This document shows, one piece after another, positions 32,109-43,132 of a DNA stretch of 64,000 bases. The notes below the pieces were generated by a model that saw only the letters and a list, made by a program, of their open reading frames with translations, had not been told where the DNA came from and did not search any database. How positions within the stretch are numbered: position 1 is the first letter of the stretch; every line of letters starts with the position of its first letter. The DNA is from Hyphomicrobium sp. CS1GBMeth3 (GTDB lineage: Bacteria > Pseudomonadota > Alphaproteobacteria > Rhizobiales > Hyphomicrobiaceae). The DNA is taken from positions 2,384,501 to 2,448,500 of the forward strand of contig NZ_FPHO01000003.1 in assembly GCF_900117455.1 (NCBI RefSeq), written 5' to 3'. The translations under genes and the position numbers were made by a program.

Positions 32109-32969
32109 ATGCGACCTTTGAAAGGATTTCTTGCCGCGGTGGCGCTGCTGGTTGGCGCTAGCTCGGTCGACGTGGCGCACGCTGCGGGTGAAGCTGTCCA
32201 CATCGAGCGCCAGACTTGGAGCTTTGGCGGCTTCACGGGGCAATACGATCCGGCCCAGCTGCAGCGCGGTTTTCAGGTTTACAAGGACGTTTGCGCCGCC
32301 TGTCACGGCCTGAAGCGCGTGCGCTTCCGCAATCTCTTCGAGCCCGGCGGTCCCGAGTTCCCCGAGGAATCGGTCAAGGCGCTCGCCAATGAGTGGCCGA
32401 ACAAGATCATCGACGGCCCCAACGACGAGGGCCAGATGTTCGAGCGCGAGCCCAAGGCGTTCGATCCCGTCCTTGGTCCCTTCAAGAACGACAACGAAGC
32501 CCGCGCTGCGCAGAACGGCGCCCTGCCCGTTGACCTGTCCCTGATCGCCAAGGCCCGCAACGTCGAATATCACGGCTCTTGGTGGGCGCATCCGTTCTCG
32601 ATGTTGCGGGACATCGCGACCAGCTATCAGGAGGGTGGCGCCGACTACCTTTACGCCCTGCTGACGGGCTATCACGAGGCTCCGGCCGGCGTTCAGATGG
32701 CCGATGGCATGAACTACAACGCGGCCTTCCCCGGGCACCAGATTGCGATGCCGGCGCCGCTCTCGAAGGACGCCTTCGTGACCTACCAAGACGGCACCGG
32801 CTCGCTGGAGCAGAACGCCCGCGACGTGTCGGCCTTCCTGACATGGGCCGCCGACCCCACGCTTAACACCCGCAAGAGCACGGGCTGGATCGTGATCTTC
32901 TATCTGCTGGCTACGACGGCGCTGCTCTACTTCGGCAAGCGCAGGCTGTGGTCGAAGATCCCGCATTGA
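32109..32969 (+). CDS. petC: Cytochrome c1
   Basis: This 286-residue protein has a signal peptide (to about AHA at 25), a haem c site C62-A-A-C65-H66, the predicted sixth-ligand region HQIAMPAPL, and a C-terminal membrane anchor WIVIFYLLATTALLYF. It accepts electrons from the Rieske protein and reduces soluble cytochrome c. ATG at 32109 lies 14 bases after petB. Confidence 0.96.
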   Translation: MRPLKGFLAAVALLVGASSVDVAHAAGEAVHIERQTWSFGGFTGQYDPAQLQRGFQVYKDVCAACHGLKRVRFRNLFEPGGPEFPEESVKALANEWPNKIIDGPNDEGQMFEREPKAFDPVLGPFKNDNEARAAQNGALPVDLSLIAKARNVEYHGSWWAHPFSMLRDIATSYQEGGADYLYALLTGYHEAPAGVQMADGMNYNAAFPGHQIAMPAPLSKDAFVTYQDGTGSLEQNARDVSAFLTWAADPTLNTRKSTGWIVIFYLLATTALLYFGKRRLWSKIPH

Positions 32970-33088
32970 GAGGTGCGGCTGGTTTCTGGTTGGGCTTCTC
33001 TTTCGTGGCGACTGGCGGTAGGCAATGAGATCGGGATGGGGTCTCGACTGTCGCCCGTCGCCTTGAGCAATTGTCCCGCGGAGCCCTC

Positions 33089-33964
<876 letters not shown>

Positions 33965-33972
33965 AAGCTCGA

Positions 33973-35223
33973 CTACCGGCCGGACGCGACTTCCCGCGAC
34001 ACCTGCCGGAACGCCTCGGCGAACTCGATCGCCCCCGGATTGGTCATGTTCTTGTCCATGCGCTCGTCGAGCGCGGCCAAGAGTTCGGCGCTAGTCTTGT
34101 CGCGCACGATAGTGTTGCGGAAGTAGGCATCGCGGGCAAAGAAGTTCGTTGTCGCCGCGTTGCGCGCCGCAGGGCGCATCATCTCGAGGCCCGTGCCCGG
34201 CCCCGCGAGGTTCATGAGTTCGATCTCGGCGCCCGTGAGAGCCGGGATGCCCGCCTTCTCCGCCATGACCTTGAGGCCGTGCAGCTTGATCACCTGCAGC
34301 CAGGGGCCAACGTCGCCATCGAGGTTGAGCGCGTGAAGCCCCATGCCGCGCTGCGTGCGCGCAAAGGCAACGTGACGGCTCCATTGGTGAGGAATCGAGC
34401 GCGCGGCCTTGATCATCGCCGCGACCTTGTCGTGTTTCTGAGCCAGCGCGCGGCGGCGAGCTGGCGAATAATTGCGATCTGCCGCCATAGCCTTCAATCG
34501 CGCAAGGAACTTCGGCCCGTGCTGGGCGAGCTCATCGGACGTGTTGGCGGTCAGAAGCTGCGCGTAGCCAATTGCAGATGAGATCGGCTTGCCCGTCTTT
34601 CGGATCGGATGGATGCCGGCCACCATGTCCGCCGTGCCGAGCCCGCTCGTCTCGAGTGCATAGACGCGTACCACCTGCTCACCGGTGAGGCCCAGCGAGA
34701 CGGCCTCGCGGGCATAGCGCAGCTTGAACTCCTGCTCGGGAATGCGCTCGGGGCGGAAACCGTATTCAGCTTCGGCGGCGGTAAGAAAATCGTCGAGCCC
34801 GGGCAGCGGCCTCGGCGGCGGGCGATCCTTCTTCTTGTCATCCTCCGCCTGGTAGGCAGCCCAACGTTTGGCGAGCCCCGCAGGCAACTCTGGCCCCGCA
34901 TACTTGGGCGGGAACGTCCGAACATAGTCATTGGCGGAGATGGCTTCGCCACGGCCGCGTTTGCCACGCCGCAGGGCCTTCTTGTCGGAAACCTCGCGCC
35001 AGTAGGCGTCGCTCTTGAAGTCGTGCGTGGCCTTGGCGTCGAGATAGGCTTCGAACAGCTTGCGTTCAGCAGGCGGCAGCGTTCTCGCAAATGCCTCTGA
35101 GGTGCGTGCGGCTGCAGGGTTCGACAAGCTAATGAGGGACAGGCCCAAGAGAGCGAGGCCCAAAAGCCCGCCCAATAGGCCCATGCGCAGCGTCGTCGCG
35201 GCAGTCGTCGGCGGCGTTGTCAT
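33973..35223 (-). CDS. Predicted periplasmic lytic-transglycosylase-like protein
   Basis: The 416-residue product has an N-terminal hydrophobic signal (about 14-38) and a proline-rich linker near 130. A central region has FKLRYAREAVSLGLTGEQVVRVYALETSGLG followed by AIGYAQLL, in which an E before S/G-G and a later YAQLL recall the ETSGxxxG...GxxQ pattern of Slt-type lysozyme-fold enzymes; I split it here to stay descriptive. The catalytic Glu would be the one in ALETSG. Enzymatic function is an inference. ATG at 35223. Confidence 0.5.
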   Translation of the reverse strand: MTTPPTTAATTLRMGLLGGLLGLALLGLSLISLSNPAAARTSEAFARTLPPAERKLFEAYLDAKATHDFKSDAYWREVSDKKALRRGKRGRGEAISANDYVRTFPPKYAGPELPAGLAKRWAAYQAEDDKKKDRPPPRPLPGLDDFLTAAEAEYGFRPERIPEQEFKLRYAREAVSLGLTGEQVVRVYALETSGLGTADMVAGIHPIRKTGKPISSAIGYAQLLTANTSDELAQHGPKFLARLKAMAADRNYSPARRRALAQKHDKVAAMIKAARSIPHQWSRHVAFARTQRGMGLHALNLDGDVGPWLQVIKLHGLKVMAEKAGIPALTGAEIELMNLAGPGTGLEMMRPAARNAATTNFFARDAYFRNTIVRDKTSAELLAALDERMDKNMTNPGAIEFAEAFRQVSREVASGR

Positions 35224-35384
35224 GGCTCGTGATCCTCGGCTCGAATCGCCTTTAGCGCTTACTGGCAGCAGAATAGGGCGTTTCCTGGGGGCGGGCACAC
35301 CATCCGGGACCGTTTCACGTCGCGAAAAGGCAAACGCCGCCGGCAAGCCATTCCCAATCCGTCGCTTCTGGCTTAGGAAGCCTT

Positions 35385-36047
35385 ATGATTCCGTTGCGCC
35401 TATCCGACCCGCATGCCTTCACGCCAGCCGGCTTTCGGGAGCGCGCGCTGAGCGCCCTTTCAGGTCCCCAGCCCGACGATGGAGACGGCCCGAGCGATTT
35501 CGACCTCAACCCAGAGGTCGCCGCCGCACGCCCGCACCCGGATGCGCTGGCAACGGCGCGGCCGGCGGCCGTACTGATTCCTGCCATTGCGCGCGAGACG
35601 ATCACGCTGCTGTTCACGCAACGTACCAATCATCTCGCAGCGCACGCTGGCCAGATTGCGTTTCCGGGCGGCAAGGCCGAACCTTATGACGCTGACCCAC
35701 TGGCAACCGCGCTACGCGAGGCGCACGAGGAGATCGGTCTCGAGCCGTCGCGGGTCACGCCGCTCGGCACGCTCGACCGATACCTTACGGGAACGGGCTT
35801 CAGGATCACGCCGGTGATCGGCCTTGTCGATCCGGCTTTCACGCCCGTACCCGACGTTAACGAGGTGGCGGATACCTTCGAGGTACCGTTATCGTTCCTG
35901 ATGGATGCCAGGAACTTCCAGCGCCACTCTCGGAACATGGGCGGCGTGGATCGGCATTTCTACGCTATCCCCTTCGGCGACCGCTTCATCTGGGGCGCGA
36001 CGGCCGGTATCCTGCGCAACATGCACCAGAGGCTCTTCGCACCATGA
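35385..36047 (+). CDS. Nudix hydrolase, CoA-pyrophosphatase type
   Basis: The 220-residue protein has a Nudix box G95-G-K-x(n)-R111-E-x-x-E115-E-x-G-L, in the form FPGGKAEPYDADPLATALREAHEEIGLE split between residues 93 and 120. The preceding RTNHLAAHAGQIAFPGG stretch matches the NuCoA (CoA-pyrophosphatase) extension. It probably hydrolyses CoA or related diphosphates. Its TGA overlaps the next ATG, forming a Nudix / DUF6111 / cca cluster common in Hyphomicrobiales. Confidence 0.88.
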   Translation: MIPLRLSDPHAFTPAGFRERALSALSGPQPDDGDGPSDFDLNPEVAAARPHPDALATARPAAVLIPAIARETITLLFTQRTNHLAAHAGQIAFPGGKAEPYDADPLATALREAHEEIGLEPSRVTPLGTLDRYLTGTGFRITPVIGLVDPAFTPVPDVNEVADTFEVPLSFLMDARNFQRHSRNMGGVDRHFYAIPFGDRFIWGATAGILRNMHQRLFAP

Positions 36048-36352
36048 TCCGCACGGTAATCGAGAACATGCTGTTGTTCCTTTTGCCGACGTTCGTCTAC
36101 GTGGCGTGGGTGCTGTTTCAGAGTTCGCGCGCCGAGGCGGAGGGTGAGAACGAGAACGCCGAGGCGAAGACGGGACATCCGATCGTTCGTGCGCTCGACG
36201 ACGCGCCGCTGCTGTGGCTGTTCGCGGGCGGCGCGCTGATCCTGATCGTCACGCTGGCGTTCTTCGGAACCTCCTCCGGTGGCAAGCCCGGTCAGCATTA
36301 CCAACCTTCTATAATGAAAGACGGCAAGATCCAGCCCAGCCACATCGAGTAG
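36044..36352 (+). CDS. DUF6111 family membrane protein
   Basis: The 102-residue product has two membrane helices (about 7-26 and 57-75) and a charged Glu/Asn-rich loop between them. Position between a CoA-type Nudix gene and cca, with a four-base overlap upstream, is the usual context of DUF6111. Function unknown. Confidence 0.75.
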   Translation: MIRTVIENMLLFLLPTFVYVAWVLFQSSRAEAEGENENAEAKTGHPIVRALDDAPLLWLFAGGALILIVTLAFFGTSSGGKPGQHYQPSIMKDGKIQPSHIE

Positions 36353-36358
36353 ACGGTG

Positions 36359-37624
36359 ATGACGCGTGAGCGCGAGGACGAGGAGCAGCGTCTGCCGAGC
36401 TTGAGCGGCGCGCCGTGGCTCGAGAGCGAGAGCACGCGGGCCGTGCTTGATGCACTCCGGAGCGGCGGTTTCGAAGGCCGCATCGTGGGCGGCGCCGTGC
36501 GCAACGCGCTGATCGGCGAGCCGGTCCGGGACATCGACATCGCGACCACGGCGCTGCCGCAGGACGTCATCCACCTGGCGGCCGCGGCCGGCCTCAGCGC
36601 CGTGCCGACGGGCGTATCCCACGGCACGGTCACTGTCATCGCGGACCATCGCCCGTTCGAGGTGACGACGCTGCGCCGTGATATCGAGACCTTCGGCCGC
36701 CAGGCGCGCGTCACGTTCACGACCGATTGGGCCGAGGACGCCGCGCGGCGCGACTTCACCCTCAACGCGCTTTACTGCGATGCAGGGGGCACCGTGTACG
36801 ACCCGGTCGGCGGTTATCCTGACATCATCGCACGCCACGTGCGCTTCATCGGCGACGCGCGCGAGCGCATCCACGAGGATTATCTGCGCATCCTGCGCTT
36901 CTTCCGCTTCACGGCCGAGTACGCCGAGGGTTCGCCCGATGCGACCGGGCTCGCCGCTTCGATCGAGCTTGCGGACGGTCTCGCTCAGCTCTCCGCGGAG
37001 CGCGTGCGGGCCGAGCTGCTGCGTCTGCTCGCGGCGCGGCGCGCGGTCGAGGTCGCGGGCGTCATGGCCAATACCGACCTGATCCAGGTGCTGATCGGCG
37101 TCAAAGGCGACGTGGTTCTGCTTCGCCGGCTGGCAGACATCGAGGCGGCACTTGGACACGATGCCGATCCGTTGGTGAGGTTGGCTGCGCTCACCGGCGG
37201 CGGACGCCCGCTTTCCGCGCTCGGCGCACGTCTGCGCCTGTCGAACGGAGAGAGCGAACGGCTGGCGCGCCTCATCCTACCGGACCCGGCCTTCGATCCC
37301 GCGACGGACGAGCGGGAGGCGCGGGCGTTTCTCTATCGCTTCGGCGTCGAGGCGTTCCGCGATGGTGTGTTGCTCGCCTGGGCACGCAGCGATGCAGCGC
37401 CCGACGATGCCCTCTGGCGCAGCCGCCTCGAGCTGCCCGACCGCTGGAAAGTCCCGTCGCTTCCGGTGCGCGGCGCCGATCTGCTGGCGCGCGGTCTCGC
37501 CGAAGGTCCGGCCGTCGGACGCATCGTGCGCGCGTTCGAGGATTGGTGGATCGAGGAAGATTTTCCGGAGAACGAGGTCCGGCTTGCACGCGCGCTGTCG
37601 GATCTGGTCAAGGCCAACACATGA
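36359..37624 (+). CDS. cca: CCA-adding tRNA nucleotidyltransferase
   Basis: This class II nucleotidyltransferase adds or repairs the 3-prime CCA of tRNAs. The 421-residue protein has GGAVRNALIGEPVRDIDIAT (active-site G and the DxD pair D58/D60 region), a DFTLNALYCD block, and the ERIHEDYLRILRFFRF primer-template motif. GTG at 36356 immediately before the ATG could also start translation. A 9-bp stem-loop (37625-37650) follows the stop. Confidence 0.93.
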   Translation: MTREREDEEQRLPSLSGAPWLESESTRAVLDALRSGGFEGRIVGGAVRNALIGEPVRDIDIATTALPQDVIHLAAAAGLSAVPTGVSHGTVTVIADHRPFEVTTLRRDIETFGRQARVTFTTDWAEDAARRDFTLNALYCDAGGTVYDPVGGYPDIIARHVRFIGDARERIHEDYLRILRFFRFTAEYAEGSPDATGLAASIELADGLAQLSAERVRAELLRLLAARRAVEVAGVMANTDLIQVLIGVKGDVVLLRRLADIEAALGHDADPLVRLAALTGGGRPLSALGARLRLSNGESERLARLILPDPAFDPATDEREARAFLYRFGVEAFRDGVLLAWARSDAAPDDALWRSRLELPDRWKVPSLPVRGADLLARGLAEGPAVGRIVRAFEDWWIEEDFPENEVRLARALSDLVKANT

Positions 37625-37650
37625 CAGCGGCGCCCCCTTGAGCGCCGCTG
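37625..37650 (+). terminator. Stem-loop after cca (weak terminator)
   Basis: CAGCGGCGC at 37625-37633 pairs with GCGCCGCTG at 37642-37650 across an 8-base loop, immediately after the cca stop. There is no T tract, so intrinsic termination is uncertain. Confidence 0.4.
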
Positions 37651-37713
37651 CGATGCGAAAGGCCGCGCAGGATGTAAGCCGCGCGGCATCAACCCCGATC
37701 GACATCCGCTGAA

Positions 37714-37896
37714 TTATTTCGCGCGCGGACCCTGCATGCGGATCATCGCGGCTTCGATCCTGCGCCAAGTGGCTGCCTGCTCTGCCGCACCCTGCTCCTC
37801 GAACCGGCGCGCCTTCTGCGCCGCCTCCGCAATGGCCTTCGGGCCTTGCACTTCCATGAGCTTGCGGGCGTGCTCTTCGATCTCGATGGCGAGCAT
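37714..37896 (-). CDS. 60-residue conserved helical protein
   Basis: The product MLAIEIEEHARKLME... is a single long amphipathic helical region ending with ATWRRIEAAMIRMQGP. Similar short proteins occur widely in alphaproteobacteria without assigned function. It lies downstream of groEL2 on the same strand but beyond a terminator, so it likely has its own promoter. ATG at 37896 has GGAGACAAC upstream. Confidence 0.6.
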   Translation of the reverse strand: MLAIEIEEHARKLMEVQGPKAIAEAAQKARRFEEQGAAEQAATWRRIEAAMIRMQGPRAK

Positions 37897-37982
37897 GGCG
37901 TTGTCTCCTTTGCTCGGGTTCGTTTCGATCGCAGTTTTTTATTTGGGTCGCCCGCCCGCGAAGGCAAGGCCGCGCCGGCACG

Positions 37983-38013
37983 AAAAAGGCCGGAGCAGCA
38001 CGCTGCTCCGGCC
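37983..38013 (-). terminator. Rho-independent terminator downstream of groEL2
   Basis: GGCCGGAGCAGC (37988-37999) pairs with GCTGCTCCGGCC (38002-38013). Read on the minus strand, the stem is followed by five T residues (37987-37983), correctly placed to end groESL-2. Confidence 0.85.
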
Positions 38014-38040
38014 TCGACGTGAAATCCAACTGGTGTAGGG

Positions 38041-39827
<1,787 letters not shown>

Positions 39828-40142
39828 TTAGGCGGCCTTCTTGGCCGACGGCTTGCCTTCGAGAACACCGAGGATATCGCTCTCCTTCATGATCAGGAGA
39901 TCCTCGCCGTCGATCTTGACCTCGGTGCCAGACCACTTGCCAAACAGCACGCGGTCGCCGGGCTTCACGTCCAGGGGGACGACTTTGCCCTGCTCGTCGC
40001 GGGCGCCAGGGCCGACGGCGACGACTTCGCCCTGCTGAGGCTTCTCTTTGGCCGTATCGGGAATGATGATGCCGCCAGCGGTCTTGGTGTCCTCATCGAC
40101 GCGCTTGACGACAACGCGGTCATGCAAGGGACGGAATGTCAT
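39828..40142 (-). CDS. groES: Co-chaperonin GroES, copy 2
   Basis: This 104-residue GroES opens [14 protein letters not shown] and has the mobile-loop GGIIIPD. Compared with copy 1 it has a short lysine/alanine extension at the end (GKPSAKKAA). First gene of groESL-2, with CIRCE overlapping its promoter. Confidence 0.96.
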   Translation of the reverse strand: MTFRPLHDRVVVKRVDEDTKTAGGIIIPDTAKEKPQQGEVVAVGPGARDEQGKVVPLDVKPGDRVLFGKWSGTEVKIDGEDLLIMKESDILGVLEGKPSAKKAA

Positions 40143-40263
40143 GGTTTACCCTCATGATGCATACGATTGATCATGCTTTAGAAAACGAACCGTGGAGGGG
40201 CGGGGCCGCGCTCCCAGGTTCAGACGCAAGCCAGCCTTTTGCAGCCTGACCATGCGCAGCGCC

Positions 40264-40292
40264 TATATGGAGTCGGGTGCTAGCACTGTCAA
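40264..40292 (-). promoter_or_regulatory. Housekeeping promoter of groESL-2
   Basis: On the minus strand, a perfect -35 TTGACA (40287-40292) and CATATA (40264-40269) are 17 bases apart. The -35 lies in the CIRCE spacer. Confidence 0.7.
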
Positions 40293-40306
40293 GTAATGAG
40301 TGCCAG
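40280..40306 (-). promoter_or_regulatory. CIRCE operator of groESL-2 (HrcA site)
   Basis: CTAGCACTG - 9 bases - GAGTGCCAG matches CIRCE. Unlike groESL-1, it covers the -35 region rather than the transcription start. Confidence 0.88.
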
Positions 40307-40519
40307 GCGAGGGGAGGCGAAGGGCCTAGGCTCGACCGCAGGAATTTTGTAAGCCGCGGGACATCGGGCCGGGACGGAGCATGGCGAGGTCGCGAGCCCG
40401 GGGCCGATCTACAACGAAATGATTTGATGAAGCGTAAATGGCGGATTGTGCCTGCCGCGGAAGGCGCCATTGCGAGACAAATTCTCACGCCTGTGAAAAC
40501 TATTGCCGGACAAAATAAT

Positions 40520-40550
40520 CAGTGCGCCGCTTTATTTTTGCGGCGCACTG
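40520..40550 (-). terminator. Terminator of the H-NS-like gene
   Basis: CAGTGCGCCGC and GCGGCGCACTG form an 11-bp stem around a 9-base AT loop. On the minus strand the stem is followed by ATTATTTT, placed 26 bases after the stop of the H-NS-like gene. Confidence 0.7.
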
Positions 40551-40575
40551 TCGGATCGTTCGATTTAGAAATGTT

Positions 40576-40887
40576 TTAGACGGCAAAATCAGTGATTTTT
40601 GCGCCTTTGCCAAGTTTAGCAACCAGCCAATTCGGCTTCCGGCCGCGCCCCGTCCATGTCTCAGAGCGGTTATCGGGATTTGCATATTTAACTGAGGTCG
40701 CCTTGCCCCGCCCGCGGCTGCCGAAAAGTTCGCCCACCGAGAAGCCAGCATTTTCAGCAAGCGTTGTGATTTTGTTCTTGAGGTCGGACCGCTCGCGATC
40801 CTTCGCAGCATTCAGCGCCCTCTGCGCGCGCGCGATGTGATCGGTCAGTTCCTTAACGGACATCTTGTCATAATTGATGCTTGCCAT
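40576..40887 (-). CDS. H-NS/HvrA-family nucleoid-associated regulator
   Basis: The 103-residue protein has an N-terminal coiled coil (about 10-48) for oligomerisation and a C-terminal DNA-binding core containing TWTGRGRKPNW near residue 77, the AT-hook-like motif of H-NS proteins. Such proteins bind AT-rich DNA and silence or modulate many promoters. GGAGTGAGGA precedes the ATG at 40887. Its own spacer is notably AT-richer than its surroundings, consistent with autoregulation. Confidence 0.9.
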   Translation of the reverse strand: MASINYDKMSVKELTDHIARAQRALNAAKDRERSDLKNKITTLAENAGFSVGELFGSRGRGKATSVKYANPDNRSETWTGRGRKPNWLVAKLGKGAKITDFAV

Positions 40888-41114
40888 TCCTCACTCCGTT
40901 GATGTGCATCCCGTCCAGCTAGGGACGACCGCCAATTCCTGAAAGCGCGAGAATACGAACGAAAATCGCTGAAATCGGTCGCATGGTGCTGGGTTTACGC
41001 ACATTTTCAACTTCCGCGGGCGAAAGCACCGCGGGCCGCCGAGTGCGGCACCGTCAGGTCAATAAAATCTTTTGAGAGCCTTCGTCAAGGCCGGGAAAAA
41101 ATATCCGAGAAGTT

Positions 41115-42347
41115 TTATTCGCTACGCAATGCATCAATTGGATTTAGATGCGCGGCGCGACGGGCGGGAAACAGACCGAAACAGATCCCTGTCGCAGCCG
41201 CCGCCGCAAGGGCGCCGCCGAGGACCGCGGGCGACACCAGAACTGGCCAATTGGCAGCAAATGCAATGACGGCCGAAGCCGAAACGCCTACGGCAATGCC
41301 GATCAGCCCGCCGAGCAAACACAGCGAAACCGCCTCGACCAGAAACTGCAGCATGATATCGCGCCGCCGCGCCCCGACCGCCATACGGAGCCCGATTTCA
41401 CGCGTCCGCTCGGTGACCGAAACCAGCATGATGTTCATAATGCCGATGCCGCCCACAATCAGCGAAATCACCGACGTGGCCGCGAGAAGGTAGCTGAGCG
41501 TTGTCAGCACCTCGCTTCTGGCTTTCATGGTTTCGGCCAGATTGCGCACCGAAAAGCTGTCGTCGGCCCCCGCCCGCGTTTTGCGGCGCTGGCGCAGGAA
41601 ATTTTCGATGTCCTCCTGGACCTCGTCGATGTTGGCGCTTTCGTCCACTTTGACATAGAGACGCCCCACGCGGTCGTTCTGAACCTGGCTGCGCCCGGAG
41701 ACGCGGAGCCGCGCCGTGGTAATCGGCACCAGCACGACGTCGTCCTGGTCACGCCCCATGACCGACTGGCCTTTGGGCACCAGCACGCCGATCACCTCGA
41801 ACGGCACGTTCCGGATGCGAATGATGGCGCCGACGGGGTTCTCACCCGCGAACACCTCCTTGGCGACCGTGTCGCCGATAACCGCGACCTTGGTGCCCGA
41901 GCGCACGTCCGCGGGGTCGATATCGCGCCCGGAGGCGATCGGCCAGTCGCGAACCATCGTGTACTCGGCGTGCACGCCGTTGAGATTGGAGATCCAGTTC
42001 GCGTTGCCGCGCACGATCGGCCCGGAATCGTCGATCTGGCCGGACACGGCGATCACGCCCGGGATCTTGTCGCGGATGCCGGCTACATCAGTCTCGCTGA
42101 GAGGGATGTCGGTGCCCGCCCCGCCGGCACGTCCCATGACGCGCATCGAGCCGGGAAACACCACCAGCATGTTGGTGCCGAGCGCCTTGATTTGCTTGTC
42201 GACCTCGCTCGAAGCACCCGTCCCGACAGCCACCAGGATGATGACCGACGCCACGCCGATGACGATGCCGAGCGTGGTCAACACCGAGCGCAGGAGGTTC
42301 GTTCGGAGTGCGCGCACAGCGATACTGACACTGTCTAAGACGTTCAT
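41115..42347 (-). CDS. MacB-type ABC transporter permease
   Basis: The 410-residue permease has the MacB/FtsX arrangement: first helix near 15-40 (LRSVLTTLGIVIGVASVIILVAV), a large periplasmic core domain about 45-265, then three helices with SVTERTREIGLRMAVGAR between the second and third. It ends with the FPARRAAHLNPIDALR motif. The start overlaps the ATPase gene by four bases (ATGA). With its neighbours it forms a tripartite-type exporter; no outer-membrane TolC gene is present here. Confidence 0.92.
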   Translation of the reverse strand: MNVLDSVSIAVRALRTNLLRSVLTTLGIVIGVASVIILVAVGTGASSEVDKQIKALGTNMLVVFPGSMRVMGRAGGAGTDIPLSETDVAGIRDKIPGVIAVSGQIDDSGPIVRGNANWISNLNGVHAEYTMVRDWPIASGRDIDPADVRSGTKVAVIGDTVAKEVFAGENPVGAIIRIRNVPFEVIGVLVPKGQSVMGRDQDDVVLVPITTARLRVSGRSQVQNDRVGRLYVKVDESANIDEVQEDIENFLRQRRKTRAGADDSFSVRNLAETMKARSEVLTTLSYLLAATSVISLIVGGIGIMNIMLVSVTERTREIGLRMAVGARRRDIMLQFLVEAVSLCLLGGLIGIAVGVSASAVIAFAANWPVLVSPAVLGGALAAAAATGICFGLFPARRAAHLNPIDALRSE

Positions 42348-43132
42348 GGCGCCTCCCCCGTGCCGGCGGGAGGAACGCCCGCGGGCGCCGGTGTCTGCCG
42401 GACGTCATCGACGACGTGCCCGTCGCGGAACGTGATGCGTCGCCCGGCCCAGAGCGCGATCTCCGGCTCGTGGGTGACGACGATGACGGTGATGCCTTCG
42501 CGGTTGAGATCCGTGAAGACCTGCATGATCTCTTCGGAGGTGCGCGTGTCGAGTGCGCCCGTCGGCTCGTCGGCGAGGATCAGCTTCGGATCGTTGACGA
42601 GCGCCCGCGCGATGGCGACGCGCTGCTGTTGGCCGCCCGAGAGCTGGCGCGGCGTGTGATCCATGCGGTTTCCAAGGCCGACCTGCTCGAGCCGCTTTTT
42701 CGCACGCTCTTCGCTGTCGGTGGGGCGCGGGTCGGCATAAAGCAAAGGCAGCATCACCTGCTCGAGCGCGCTCGTGCGCGGCAGCAGATTGAATTGCTGG
42801 AAGACGAAACCGATGGTGCGGTTGCGGAGCGCCGCCAGCTCGTCGACCGAAAGCGTGCCGATATCGCGTCCGTCAAGCACGAGGTGGCCGGAGGTCGGCA
42901 CGTCGAGCGCGCCGATCAGGTTCATCATCGTCGACTTGCCGGAGCCCGACGGCCCCATGATGGCGACGAAATCGCCCGACGCGATGTCGAGCGAGACGTG
43001 GTCGAGCGCGACGACCTCCTGGTCGCCCACCCGGTAGATTTTACTGAGATCGCGGGCCGATACCAGCGGCGGACCAAGGGATGGCCCTGCTTGGCCCGGC
43101 TCGGGCTCGACAGGTCTCTCCATCAGGGTCAC
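42344..43132 (-). CDS. ABC transporter ATPase (LolD/MacB-type)
   Basis: This 262-residue ATPase has Walker A GPSGSGKST, signature LSGGQQQR, and Walker B LILADEPTGALD, with the ALRNRTIGFVFQQFNLLP Q-loop typical of the MacB/LolD group. The start GTG at 43132 overlaps the stop of the adaptor gene (GTGA) and it overlaps the permease gene by four bases, so all three are translationally coupled. Confidence 0.93.
   Translation of the reverse strand: MTLMERPVEPEPGQAGPSLGPPLVSARDLSKIYRVGDQEVVALDHVSLDIASGDFVAIMGPSGSGKSTMMNLIGALDVPTSGHLVLDGRDIGTLSVDELAALRNRTIGFVFQQFNLLPRTSALEQVMLPLLYADPRPTDSEERAKKRLEQVGLGNRMDHTPRQLSGGQQQRVAIARALVNDPKLILADEPTGALDTRTSEEIMQVFTDLNREGITVIVVTHEPEIALWAGRRITFRDGHVVDDVRQTPAPAGVPPAGTGEAP

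Larger units (their letters stand above)
40143..40575. other. Intergenic region between groES2 and the H-NS-like gene
   Basis: This 433-base region holds the groESL-2 promoter and CIRCE (40264-40306) and the terminator of the H-NS-like gene (40520-40550). I see no gene in the remaining stretch 40310-40510. Confidence 0.6.
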